A DNA stretch of 64,000 nt, taken from NCBI GenBank assembly GCA_014529385.2, contig CM043959.1, forward strand, positions 60,462,253-60,526,252, given 5' to 3'. The notes under the pieces were generated by a model. The model was not told the origin of the DNA. It did no database searches and was given only the letters and a program-made list of their open reading frames with translations. Below, in pieces: positions 22,847 through 34,926 of this stretch. Made by a program: the position numbers and the translations under genes. How positions within the stretch are numbered: position 1 is the first letter of the stretch; each line of letters begins with the position of its first letter. This DNA comes from Adiantum capillus-veneris (Eukaryota > Streptophyta > Polypodiopsida > Polypodiales > Pteridaceae).

Positions 22847-24378
22847 TATAACCGGCCCGTACAACGTAGAGGGCGGTACTATTTCAATTACCTGTTAACT
22901 TTACACAGAGCACTGAGAAGGGAAGAGAACACAGTTGCGTCCAGCGACTAGAATGTCACTGCGCACACGAGACTGACACCCTGTAGGCCCCAAAGACTGG
23001 CGCCCCTTTCGGTATTTCTTTATTCAAATTAAGGTAGACGATCCGACCACTTAGCACAAGCTTTCACAAAGCTGTCCAAACCTGGCGAGGGCTGAAAACG
23101 CAGGTTTTCGATCGGATTTCGACAGCATAACGGCGCAAAAACCCCTGTAGGTCAAAAACACCTGATTCCCTCGATATCTGGAAGCTTTCTGGTGAGCTGT
23201 CACAGAAATTCAGCGGGCTGTAATTCTCTGTTTTTCACTGCCGGGAGCCCAAAAGCTTGTACACGCATCCCAAGGCTCTCATGAGGCTCCCCCGATGTTC
23301 CCTTGTAGTTTAGGTGCGAAACCCTAAACTTGCAGAAAAACACAGCAGGCTGTAATTCCCTGTTTCGGATCGTTTTTAGCGGAGCGAACACGCCTACGCG
23401 TGTCCCAAGGGCTCCCGCACGCAATGGGACAGTTCCCCTGTGAATTGGACGAGTTTTCACGTGAGAAAACTCTCCAAACTCGCAATCTTTCGTGATGGAA
23501 CTGTGCGTACCTGTGGGGGATTAGCAATTAGCTAATCCGGTTCCTGTTCAGAAGGCTCTTGCCTTGGCAAACGCGCATAAACCCCCAGAACTGTACATAG
23601 GTCAAATGAGAAGCCCACTAGTGGGGCATAACATACTGTACGTAGGGGAGAAAGAGAGCAATATGTAGCGTGCGGGGCATCACTCCCATCACCATACTAT
23701 GCATAGAGGGCAAGGTAAGCATTCCATAGCTTCTGTACCTGCTACAATCCACCTGAGGCTGAAAATGGCGCCCCCTTTGTTGATATGTAGCTCGTTTTTG
23801 CCTCCCAGAGTGGCAGAATCGCTCACAGGCTCACACGTCGCCCAGTTTCCGAGTTTGGGCTTTCCCTGCTAAAAATATCTCAATTGGTGCGTCAGTTGAC
23901 TTGGCAGCAGAGCAATAAAATGTTCCCCTTGTCATTCCAGAGCTAATGACGCAAACACATTTTCCGGTCAAAAATAGCAGTTCCCTAAATTTTAGGAGAT
24001 GCTTCCATGGCGTCCCTATCGGTCTCCTGACCATCATTGAAGACTACCATTTGACCAACATCTCTAATGTGGGTTAATTTACTGGCCCCTTTCAACTTAT
24101 AAAGTTGCAGTGACTTGACGAGTGGCCCAGATTCCAGTTTGGCGCACATGAGCTTCTATACTCATCAAAATTCAGTGCTAACTGGCCCGGGCAGTCCCTG
24201 TCTGACCGACCTAGATCCCCAATGTGAGAAACCCATTTGGCTGCAGCCGTTTCACACTGGCCATGCAATGTCCACTTGCACCTTTTCAAGGGTTTTGGGA
24301 CAAACAAGTAAAAATAAAATTAATATATCTAATACTTATTTACGGAAGGCAACAGGAAAAATACACCTCCTGGTGACA
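22847..24378 (-). repeat. 3' LTR of element A (1532 bp)
   Basis: Plus strand starts TATAACCGGCCC and ends CTGGTGACA, giving TG...TA termini on the element strand. It contains the CCGAAAGGGGCGCC module (near 23003) and a 280-bp segment at 23557-23836 absent from the other LTR. Confidence 0.9.
23557..23836. repeat. 280-bp LTR block present only in the 3' LTR of A
   Basis: The 5' LTR passes from GAAGGC straight to GTCGCCC (29298). In the 3' LTR these are separated by 280 bp. No terminal repeats or target duplication bound the block, which favours deletion from the 5' LTR over insertion. Confidence 0.8.
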
Positions 24379-27300
24379 CACGTGGATCCCTGTCACTGAC
24401 AATTGATTGAGGCATCCCATGATATTTAAAGATATTGCTCATAAATATCTTGTCCATGTGTTGTGGCTTTATCTTCTTCCTAAAGGAATGAAATGGGCCT
24501 GCTTATTGAACTTACAAATGATAGTCCAAATCCCATCATTTCCTGTTTGCGTCCTTGGAAGATCAAAGATAAAGTCCATTGCTATACTTTCCCATGGCCT
24601 ATCAGGGATCGGCAATGGCTGCAACAATCCCGGTTGCCTTTGTCTGTCAAATTTGACTTTTTGGCATACTAAGCATGATCTTACAAATGTGTCAACATCT
24701 TGACGCAAAGCTGGCCAATAGAAGAATACCTCAACCCTTTTCACTGTTGCATCAATTCCACGATGCCCAGCATAAGGTGGAGCATGACTTTCCATCAAAA
24801 TCTTTGGCCGTAACTGTTTAGTAACGCATAACTTTCCATGCATCATGAGAAAGTCATTCTTAAGCATATAGTGCTCATGATGTTGCCCATCAACAAGCTG
24901 GTCATAGATCCTTGCAAAATATGAATCTTCAGCATATTGTGTCTTCATTTCGTTTAGTTCACAATGGTACGGAATCGACACTGCTGAAATTTGGGGCTTT
25001 CGTGACAACGCATCAGCCACCACGTTCTTTTTCCCTTGCACATGCACATCTGAAAATGGAACATTGACAAGATGTTTGCCCATCGCATGTGCTTCTCAGA
25101 CAACTTCGTCTGTGTAAGAAAATATCGCAAGGTTTGATGATCCGTTTGGACAACAAAATCAGCCCCTAGCAAATAGTGTTTCCAACTAGTGAGAGCATGA
25201 ATTATTGCCAGCAATTCTTTCTCATAGACTTGCAAGTTCCTTTCAGTCTTCAAAAGAATTCTGCTCTCATATGCGACTACTCGGCCATTCTGCATTAAAA
25301 CTGCACCAAGACTATGGCCACACGCATCACATTGAACCACAAAAGGTTTAGAAAGATCTGGCAAAATAATTACCGGATTTGAAGTCAGCTTCTCTTTCAA
25401 GTGTTTGAACGCTAAAATTTCCTTGGCCATCCACTTGAAAGTAACTCCTTTTCCTTGCAGTGCATGGAGTGGAGAAGCAATCTCAGCAAAATTTCGGATG
25501 AACCTCCTGTAATAGGAACATAAGCCTAGAAAGCTTCGAATGTCATGTACGGACTTCAAGTCTGGCCATGACCTAATTGCTTCCACTTTAGCGGGATCCA
25601 TGCGTACCCCATCCTTTGAAACAATGTGCCCAAGGAAGTGAATCTCTTGCAAAAAGAATTCACTCTTCTTCGCATTAATGAGTAGCCTGTTCTTACGTAA
25701 CTCATTGAAAACTGCAGTCAAGTGATCCCTATGCTCCTCTTCAGACTTTGAGTAGACAATCATGTCATCAAAGAAGGTACCCACGAAGTTTCTATGTGGT
25801 CTAAAAATTCTGTCCATCATTCTATTAAATGTGGCAGGAGCATTTGTGAGACCAAATGGCATGACAAGAAACTCATAGAGACCAAATGTTGTCCTGAACG
25901 CAGTCTTATGGACATCTTCTGGTCTAATGCGTATCTGATGATACCCGCTCTTTAGGTCTATTCTTGTAAACAATGACGCTCCCTCAAGCCGATCAAGAAT
26001 GTCATCTATCCTCGGTATGGGGAACTTGTTCTTGATAGTATTCTTATTCAAGGCGCGATAGTCAATGCACATGCGCCATGAACCATCCTTCTTCTGCACT
26101 AAGAGTACAAGCGAACAAAAAGGGGATGAACTGGGCTGAATCAGCCCCTTCTCTAAAATCTCGTTGACATGACCCATAATCTCTTTTTGCTGGGCTGCAC
26201 TAACCCTGTATGGTGGTCTATTCGGTGGACTAGAACCTAGCACAAGATCTATAGTATGATCCTCAGGTCTCTCAGGAGGTAACTCCTCTGGCAAAGAGTC
26301 CGAAAAACAATCACTGAAACCACTCAAAAAAGTTGACATGTCTTTATCTAAGGTAGACAAATTAGATACAACTTGAGGTACTTCTTTTGCAAAGATCAAG
26401 TACGCAGAAAGATGATTCTTTATTACAGATGAAATAGCAGAAGCAGAAACAACTGGAACAAACTCGCCTTTAAGCTTTACATCAAGGACATGAGTCTTTC
26501 CTCTATGTACAAGGGTAATCTTTTTGTTGTAAGTATCCACTATAGCATGCAACCTGTAACACCATGGGATACCCAATAACACATCACAGCCCTCAAGCGG
26601 CATAATATGAAATTCTTCCGCATCCACATAGCTCTGAATGTGCAGACGAAGCTTTCCCAGAATGGGAGTAACAGGCTCTGAATGTCTTGGGCATGCCAAA
26701 CCTGCTTCGCCTGTCATACCCATCTCCTCTGCACGAATGCCCAACTTTGATGCCAATTCTGGTGACATGAAATTTGCACGGGCTCCTGGATCAAAGAAAA
26801 CCAGCACTGTCTGGTCTCTAACTTTGCCCCAAGCTCTGCACAGCTCCGTGGCATCTGTGTTTGGCTGATCTCCAACCAAATCTGGAACAAGTCCTGCACT
26901 CGGCTTTGGCTTCTTCCCTTTATGGCCTGACTTGTCATCCTTATCTTGTGACTTCTTCTGTGGGCACTCATTTGCAAAGTGTCCTTCCTGTTCACAAATG
27001 TAGCATTTCTTGGCCTCCCTAAGAGCTTTCCTTTCTTGAAAAGTTTTGCCAGAAAAATGCCCTTTTTGTCCTTGTCCTCGTTCCGAAGAAGATTTAGACT
27101 GCTTCTTGGACGTATCAGCTTCTTCAGTGGAGGGCTTCTTTGCAGGAGATTCAAAAGGCTTTGTTGCAACATTGCCCTTGGCTGAAAACTGTTTGCCTTG
27201 GGACCCTTTCTTGTGGCTATTAAATCCATCGGAATCTCCCTTCGACAGATTGCTGGCCACTCTTGCATTCTCTATCAACTGAAACATATTCATGACAGTA

Positions 27301-28523
27301 GTCTTTGTGCAGTAGTCCCTGATTTTCTTGGGCAATCCGCAACAATACTTCTCAATTTGTTCTGACAAAGGCACAAACCTGTAAGAGGTGACTGGCAACA
27401 GAGCGGCCCAAAACCGTTTATTGTACTCTTCCAGATTCTCACACTGTTTATCATTCAACTCGTGCCATTCCGTCATTACATCCACTTCAAAAGTGTTTGT
27501 CAACCTTGCAGGCGCAAAAAGTTGTTTGAATTGTACCCACGTTGTTGGGACTTGACCCTGGTTCAACAATGCGGTCCACCATTGGAGCGCATTCCCTTTC
27601 AAGAAAGTGGCAGCCTTGCGTATCTTTGAAGATTCCGTGAAGTTTCCTCCAGCATAAGCTGCATCGAACTACTGTATGAAGGTCAAGGCCTTTAATTGGT
27701 CCTCAGTTCCTCTGAAAGTTTCAAACTTCACTCCCTGCCCACCTTCCTTGTAATCCTTAGGCTGACTCAAAGGAGCCACATTATCATAAACAGGTGCCTG
27801 TAACAGTGGTGCTCCATGAGTGTTCATTCCAGCACTCGCATCAACTGTTTTCCCTGTTATATCTGCATTTTGTACGTATGGTTGCGAAAAACCAGCCATA
27901 CCAAATTGTGTTCCAGGCACTCGAAACTGGCCATAGGCACCCTGAAAACCAGGTTGGACACCCATGTTCGTGTACATAGGGTTACCCATGCTTGTTTGCA
28001 TTGTCTCGAACACATTCCCTGGCATATAACCTGTGGAAGGTCCAGCCATAGCTTGAAACACTGAACCACCTCCAAAATAACCAGGATAAGTATTAGGTAA
28101 TGGAAGGGTCTGATGCATAGCCTGTTCATTGCTCCCTTGACCATTCACAAACGGTACCTGTCCAGCTAAAGCAAGTTGCTTTGGATCATTGGACACCGCT
28201 AGTTGCTCAACCACATGGGCTTTCCCTCGAGCATCATGAGTCCTCTGCGCATTGGAAATCTCCTTTTCCTGCAACGGCTCAGTCATGCCTTGTGTAGGAG
28301 GCTGAAAACCCTGTGTCGGAGCCTGTAAGAATTCCTTCATCCTTGGGTTGTTAGCCAACTGCTGAAAGATGTCCATACAACAACGCAGTTGAGTTCTAAA
28401 CAACCCGTCCTCTTCTTGAAGAGTTGAAGGAATTTTCTCTGTGCCATGTGAGGAAGATCCCTCTTCAGGTACTTGGTCTCTCTTCTCTGCCATATCGACA
28501 AGCTCTGTGTTGCTTTCACCCAC
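24379..28523 (-). pseudogene. gag-pol: Element A gag-pol (gag, PR, RT, RNase H, partial integrase)
   Basis: From the ATG at 28523 one frame runs to about 25080, broken only by TAG at 27671-27669 (FIQ*FDAA). Domains: Gln/Met-rich gag N-terminus; gag domain with GNALQWW (about 27600); zinc knuckle CYICEQEGHFANEC (about 27005-26965); protease FFDPGARANF (about 26800-26770); RT with [27 protein letters not shown] and an intact FFDDMIVYS box; RNase H with VQCDACGHSLGAVL and TDHQTL. A one-base frameshift near 25045 leads to integrase (H-H-C-C zinc region HRGIDATVKR...CLVCQ; DFIFDLPRTQ). Similarity ends after VSDRDPR, where the LTR begins. It is the best-preserved pol in the window but cannot be complete. 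Confidence 0.93.
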
Positions 28524-28562
28524 AACAATCCACGCTGCACTTTTTGAAGAAAAAGTGACTAA

Positions 28563-28578
28563 CCCGTCGATGGAACCA
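28563..28578 (-). other. Putative primer-binding site of element A (not iMet)
   Basis: The minus strand reads TGGTTCCATCGACGGG immediately inside the LTR. It differs from the others here and, from memory, is closer to the complement of a tRNA-Glu 3' end (about 13 of 16) than to iMet. The position supports a PBS; the tRNA identity is tentative. Confidence 0.5.
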
Positions 28579-29839
28579 TATAACCGGCCCGTACAACGTA
28601 GAGGGCGGTACTATTTCAATTACCTGTTAACTTTACACAGAGCACTGAGAAGGGAAGAGAACACAGTTGCGTCCAGCAACTAGAATGTCACTGCGCACAC
28701 GAGACCGACACCCTGTAGGCCCCAAAGACTGGCGCCCCTTTCGGTATTTCTTTATTCAAATTAAGGTAGACGATCCGACCACTTAGCACAAGCTTTCACA
28801 AAGCTGTCCAAACCTGGCGAGGGCTGAAAACGCAGGTTTTCGACCAGATTTTGATAGCATAACGGTGCAAAAACCCCTGTAGGTCAAAAACACCTGTCTA
28901 GGATGGATTCCCTCGATATCTGGAAGCTTTCTGGTGAGCTGTCACAGAAATTCAGCGGGCTGTAATTCTCTGTTTTTCACTGCCGGGAGCCCAAAAGCTT
29001 GTACACGCATCCCTAGGCTCTCACGAGGCTCCCCCGATGTTCCCTTGCAATTTAGGTGCGAAACCCTAAACCTGCAGAAAAACACAGCAGGCTGTAATTC
29101 CCTGTTTCGGATCGTTTTTAGCGGAGCGAACATGCCTACGCGTGTCCCAAGGGCTCCCGCACGCAATGGGACAGTTCCCCTGTGAATTGGACGAGTTTTC
29201 ACGCGAGAAAACTCTCCAAACTCGCAATCTTTCGTGATGGAACTGTGCGTACCTGTGGGGGATTAGCAATTAGCTAATCCGGTTCCTGTTCAGAAGGCGT
29301 CGCCCAATTTCCGAGTTTGGGCTTTCCCTGCTAAAAATATCTCAACTGGTGCGTCAATTGACTTGGCAGCATAGCAATAAAATGTTCCCCTTGTCATTCC
29401 AGAGCTAATGACGCGAACACATTTTCCGGTCAAAAATAGCAGTTCCCCAAATTTTAGGAGATGCTTCCATGGCGTCCCTATCGGTCTCCTGACCATCATT
29501 GAAGACTACCATTTGACCAACATCTACAATGTGGGTTAATTTACTGGCCCCTTTCAACTTATAAAGTTGCAGTGACTTGACGAGTGGCCGAGATTCCAGT
29601 TTGGCGCACACGAGCTTCCATACTCATCAGAATTCAGTGCTAACTGGCCCGGGCAGTCCCTGTCTGCCGACCTAGATCCCCGATGTGAGAAACCCATTTG
29701 GTTGCAGCCGTTTCACACTGGCCATGCAATGTCCACTTGCACCTTTTCAAGGGTTTTGGGACAAACAAGTAAAAAGAAAATAAATATATCTAATACTTAT
29801 TTACGGAAGGCAATAGGAAAAATACACCTTCTGGTGACA
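28579..29839 (-). repeat. 5' LTR of element A (1261 bp)
   Basis: Matches 22847-24378 except for the 280-bp block and scattered substitutions. It has the same TATAACC...GTGACA ends and abuts TCCTC at 29840. Confidence 0.92.
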
Positions 29840-29844
29840 TCCTC

Positions 29845-30189
29845 CCCCTCCATTCTTTTCGCATTCAGCCGATGGTTCTTATCTAAGACCCACCGTTCAC
29901 TTTACCTTTCTCTTTCCTGTCTTGAAAAGTCAGTATCTGTTCTTAAACGAGTATCTTCTCGCTCTTTTTCAATTCAGGTTTATCTGGGAGCTATCACCGC
30001 TCCTAAAGCCATCATTATCACCTCATTCATTATCGTGTTATATGCTCACAAATTACAGGTTCTTCCATACAACATTGGTTTCATCCAAAAATTCAAGATC
30101 TTTTTTTTTTCCAAGATGTCTTATTCCATAAATTCATATAGCAAAATAATGCTAATTTATCCTAAGGTTCTATCTAAAATTTGTTTTGG
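29845..30189. other. Unassigned segment of element B between gag and nested A
   Basis: Expected to be the protease/pol part of B, but no conserved motif could be recognised on the minus strand and frames are full of stops. A T homopolymer lies at about 30102-30111. Confidence 0.4.
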
Positions 30190-31613
30190 GACGAGTATCT
30201 CCTCATCCCGCTGTATTCTGTCAGTCATCTTTATTCTTGTGCCTTGGTGGGGCACCGTGCAACAGGGCACTGTGGAGCAATATGTCCCGGCTCTCCACGT
30301 TCAAAAGACTTTCTTGCTTTGAAATATTCATCTTTCTGGTCTTCAGTCAGTCAAATTCGTGTATCTGTTTGTCGTGTGTTTTTGTTCTGATTGGTCGAGG
30401 GTTCATCTAGTGGGTAAGTCAAGCTACCTGAATGCATAGCGAATCCCCGCTTAGCATGTCCCATCAATTGCTGAATGGACTCTGACTTCTTCTCAAGACA
30501 GTAGTCTTGAATTTCTTTGGGGAGTCCACAACAAAACCTCTCAATCTGTTCCTTAAAACCGATCTTGAGGTCAGAAGGAAAGTATCAGAAAATCTTTCAC
30601 AGTAATCATCCAAAGTGTCACCCCTGATCATTCAAAGATGGTTCTAGTCGGTTCTCACATCTCGTTCATACTCTTGAGTGAGCCATGAAGAAATAAAAAG
30701 TTTCTTGAATTTTAGTCACTTTGTCGGCGCTTGTTTCCTTAACAAGAGAGTGGACCATCATGTCCGTTCATTGCAATCCTTTCAAAAATGATGCTGCCCG
30801 TCTAATCTTGGAGTGCTTTGTATAGCGGCCTCCAGAATATGCTATGTCAAATAGTTGGATAAAAACTACAATCTTGGGAGCATCTCGAAACCCTAAAAAG
30901 GTTTCAAACTTTTCCGCTCAAACTTTTCTGCTTGTCTACCTTCTTTGAATTCCTTGGCCTTCTTGTCGTTGTCGTCGAGAAAATCATACTAATTAGTTCT
31001 CGAAAAGTGCTTCCTTTTTGAATAAAACGTATAGTCCCTTCGTCATTTCTTGCCCTTTTTGTCCTCATCACTCTAGTCAGAAAAGGATGAGCTATTCGAG
31101 CTGTTAGAAGAAGATGAAGACGAATTGGACAATGCTTCGAAGCGTACACGCTTCTTCTGTTTTCTTGCTTCCTCAGAAGAGGATTTTTGGCCCAAGTAAC
31201 CAGGGAAGTTAGCTTTTTTGTTCTGTTTCTTCAATTGCTTCTCCTTTGACCCAAATAGTTGGTTGACTCGCTTTTCAATAATGTTCTCGAGTTCATCTTC
31301 AGTAAACATCCGTGAGAGATGAGGTTTCTTGATTGCTAGTTTTATTGGTGACTTAATGGCTTTCTGCCAATGAGTATATATTTCATCCATCGGGTGTCGG
31401 GTCAAAAATCTGGCATACTGTGGATCTTTGGCAGACTGAAGCATCTGCTTTGTGCACTCTTCAACCTGTTGTTAACGGCTATCTCCATGAGTTCATATTG
31501 TGAAGCCCGAGGTGGCCTGTCCTCGTTTCCTGCTAATCCGCTTGAACTTTCCGTACCCCTCCCGTTTCAGAGATGGCACATGGAGTCGTCTGATTCTTTT
31601 CGGAATCCATATG
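30190..31613 (-). pseudogene. gag: Element B gag, broken
   Basis: On the minus strand MDSEKNQTTP starts near 31613. The segment 31444-31073 (KDPQYARFLTRHPMDEIY ... KKRVRF ... Ser/Asn-rich) is co-linear with element C gag (35050-35420). Further pieces match gag around 30980-30540 (a FIQ-type stretch). A relic of the zinc-knuckle region, with GEPGHIAPQC, lies near 30300. Multiple stops and shifts make it non-functional. Confidence 0.75.
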
Positions 31614-31662
31614 TGCCGCGAGAAGAAAGATCGGATTTCCCGGTAGAAGAGAAATCGGCCGT

Positions 31663-31674
31663 GCTCTAATACCA
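31663..31674 (-). other. Primer-binding site of element B
   Basis: The minus strand reads TGGTATTAGAGC, one mismatch from the iMet PBS, one base inside the LTR. Confidence 0.85.
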
Positions 31675-31675
31675 C

Positions 31676-32266
31676 TGTAACAGACTTTGGCAGTCATCTC
31701 TCGCGACACAAGAGAGAGATTCACTGAAAATACTTCACAACTTTAAATCATAGTTCTATTCGAGACGACACGGCCCGACGTAGTTCCATGCCCAGAGGTA
31801 TTGGCCCCAAAACCTGGCGCCCCTTTCGGTATTTCTTTATTTTATTAAAACTTGAGCAAAGTCTAACTCCCGTCGAGGACCTCCGCTCTTAGACTTTGCG
31901 TCCAGATGCTCTGAGAAGTGAGGCCCTTAGGGCTTATTTATTCTTAAAGGGATGCCAAAAGCAGAGCCCCAAAAGCATTTTAACTCAAAAGCAAAGTATT
32001 CCCAAAAGCAACTGGCTCAAAATTTACCAGTAAAAGCAGCCAGCGCAAAAAGCTGAATTCCGTACATTCTTCCATGTCAGCAGCGCAAATTACGAACGTC
32101 AGCACCGTACTACCACGTCAACATGCCACGCCATCGATTTCGTACGGGCTATCCACGTCAGCCTATCACACGTCAGCATGCCACGTCATCGATTTCGTAC
32201 GCGCTATCCACGTCAGCCTATCAGTGGAAAGTACGGGTGGTCCTACCACGTCATCATTTTGTGACA
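31676..32266 (-). repeat. 5' LTR of element B (591 bp)
   Basis: Plus strand TGTAACAGAC ... TTTTGTGACA. It carries TGGCGCCCCTTTCGGTATTTC near 31818, the GCGTCCAGATGCTCTGAGA arm near 31900, and a 60-bp local duplication of CCACGTCAGCCTATCA (about 32150-32225). Confidence 0.9.
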
Positions 32267-32271
32267 AGAGC

Positions 32272-32522
32272 CCTTGGGGCCTCACTTTGCAGAGCATCTG
32301 GATGCAAAGTCTGAGAGCAGAGGTCTCTCGGGAGTTGTACTTTCAATGATTAATGATAAAGAAATACCAAAAAGGGGGGCCAGACTTTGGGGCCAATACC
32401 TCTGAGCGCGGAACTCCGTCGGGCCGCGTCGACTCTCTCTCTCTTTTTAAGTTCAGCGATTTTGAAGTTTCTGTTCGTGTGTTGCTATTGATTTCACGCT
32501 TGGAGTGTCCAAACTTGCTACA
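32272..32522 (+). repeat. Solo LTR F, right segment
   Basis: Continues 21746 after element B. It has the GCAGAGCATCTGGATGCAAAG hairpin arms and a degenerate AAATACCAAAAAGGGGGGCC module (near 32362), and ends CTTGCTACA. No internal region is attached, so it is a solo LTR. Confidence 0.78.
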
Positions 32523-33344
32523 CCCGGTAAATAATCATCTAGATCTGGGCCACGAGTAAAAACACCGAATACTCCCCCCGTAAATAACCACAAGGGTTTG
32601 GGCCATGAGTACATGCAAGCATTATCAACCATCAATGCTCTTTAGTACTTCTCTCGGGAGTAAATCACAAATCATTGAAACTAGTATTGAAACCACAATC
32701 AAGCAATCTCCAAAACAGGTTCAAAACAGATAACATCTATTTTAAACAAATTTCACACAATATTTTCAAACAATTCTCAATCAAAGTTCAAAAAGTGTCT
32801 AAATCAAACGTAAAAAGCATTCTTGATGTATCTTTGTCAGTCGAGTCGAAAAAGACGTCTAGCTTTCTATCCTAAGACTTCCTCTAGAGTTAGGGTTAGA
32901 TTTCTTCCATAAGGTTGTAGCCGACCGTAGCATGGTCCATAAGCTCTTGAATAGGCGAAACTGGCTTGGACAGACAGTGTTCCCGTAGCGATGATTGCAG
33001 CCCAATGTTATAGCAATCACACTGGGCTCCAAGGTTATCAGCTCGAGGAGAGACACCTGATGATAGATGAGAGATTTCAAGTTGTAATCTGCTAGGGTTC
33101 CGGTGGCAAGCTTTTAAGGATACCCCATTCTGTCGAAAATTGCACTTTGAAGGAATATGTCAAATGTCATGTAACTTTGGGCACAAATTTTCTTGAAAGC
33201 TTGTTAAGTCCTTGGAGTGTGCATTGGTAGCTATAGACATCCATCATTGCATGGCACTGTCTGAGAAAAGTGGTGGCTTGAAAGATCTTTGATTTTTCTG
33301 AGTAGTTCCCCATGGCATATATGTTGTCAAACTGCTGCAGAAAG
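32523..33344 (-). pseudogene. D1 3' untranslated region (right part) and gag scrap
   Basis: 32523-33110 is non-coding and matches D2 50527-50930 on the opposite strand (e.g. the TTCAAGAG...ACCATG and CTCGAG stretches). 33345-33240 on the minus strand encodes LQQFDNIYAMGNYSEKSKIF, the same gag block as FIQQFDAAF in other elements. Gag and 3' region are therefore nearly adjacent, with pol missing. Confidence 0.65.
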
Positions 33345-33980
33345 TGTCACGAGACGGGCACCACGTGCCAAACAATTGAACTGAAAGAGAGAGAGCATAC
33401 GCGACACGGAGTGGCGGAATTCCACCCCAGAGAATACTGGCCCCAAACCTTGGCGCCTCTTTCGGTATTTCTTTACGTTGCTTGAACTCGGTGTAATGTT
33501 GGTACTCGCTCTCTGCACCTTCACCCGGAAGAGTGCCAGACAATAAGCCCTGTGCACATATTTAAAGACCCTTGGCCTTGAAAAGCATTCAAAGTCAAAA
33601 GCATCTGCTTTCCAAAAGCTTCTAACCCGCAAAACGCGAAAATCCGTATAGGCTACCACGTGGTAGCTATCTGTGCAAATCGTAGAAATCTGCCACGTCA
33701 GCAAGTCAACGCAAATTACAAAAATCCGTACTCCTTTGCCACGTCATTAGTTGGTTATGCTTTTGTGTATGTGTGTGTGTATCCCGGCTTTACTTTAATG
33801 CCTTCAGTCACTTGGACCCCATCGGACGGGGTTCCATACGTTGGTAAAAATAGGCCACCCGGCAAGACTTTGCAAGTTGGTAAAACTTCTTCTGCCGCTT
33901 CTAGGGTTTAGGCCCCTCGGCTGAGGATCTGCAGGTTGGCTCCGTTCTTCAGTGGCTTGAGACGTCAGCAGTTTATAACA
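33345..33980 (-). repeat. Extra gypsy LTR inside D1 (636 bp)
   Basis: Plus strand TGTCACGAGACG ... TTTATAACA. It contains GGCGCCTCTTTCGGTATTTC (near 33448) and TAGGGTTTAGG (near 33903). It lies between D1 leader and gag. Flanks GAAAG/AAAAC do not form a clear target duplication, so it may be a solo LTR or a rearrangement joint. Confidence 0.75.
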
Positions 33981-34088
33981 AAAACTGTAAAGCTTTCCTT
34001 GAATTTTCTTTTCCAAAAATGGGATCTTGCTTTGTCTTCTCTTGGAAGGATCGCTATGCTTTCAGAAAAGCACACGATTGAAGCTCTA
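33981..34088 (-). other. D1 leader adjacent to PBS
   Basis: On the minus strand the order AGAGCTTCAA...GTGTGCTTTTCTGAAAGCATA matches the post-PBS leader of D2 (50093-50125). It continues, across element C, into the PBS remnant at 41140-41151. Confidence 0.75.
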
Positions 34089-34857
<769 letters not shown>

Positions 34858-34858
34858 G

Positions 34859-34870
34859 TGGTATCAGAGC
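34859..34870 (+). other. Primer-binding site, tRNA-iMet, of element C
   Basis: TGGTATCAGAGC, one base after the LTR. Confidence 0.95.
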
Positions 34871-34926
34871 ACGGCCGATTTCTCTTCTACGGGAAATCCG
34901 ATCCCAATTTTTTTTCCGCGACACCT

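Larger units (their letters stand above)
22847..29839 (-). mobile_element. Gypsy element A, nested in B, integrase 3' half deleted
   Basis: Two long LTRs (22847-24378, 28579-29839), gag-pol between them, and a perfect target duplication TCCTC (22842-22846, 29840-29844). Internal coding runs gag, protease, RT, RNase H and the first part of integrase, then passes directly into the 3' LTR with no polypurine tract, C-terminal integrase or chromodomain. An internal deletion therefore removed the 3' end of pol. The LTRs are highly similar apart from a 280-bp block found only in the 3' copy, so insertion is recent. Confidence 0.92.
21747..32266 (-). mobile_element. Gypsy element B (pol-less), host of element A
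   Basis: LTRs at 21747-22201 and 31676-32266, near-perfect iMet PBS (31663-31674), gag (31613 to about 30190), 3' region with PPT (22202-22846), and a perfect 5-bp target duplication AGAGC (21742-21746 and 32267-32271). It carries gag and the 3' end of the element C type, but no RT or integrase of its own. The only pol inside belongs to nested element A. Confidence 0.88.

Noticed and set aside
27669-27671. U-to-C RNA editing restoring TAG/TAA to Gln, as in fern or hornwort organelles
   Set aside because: Known editing of that type is organellar; these are nuclear elements, and methyl-C deamination explains the changes more simply.
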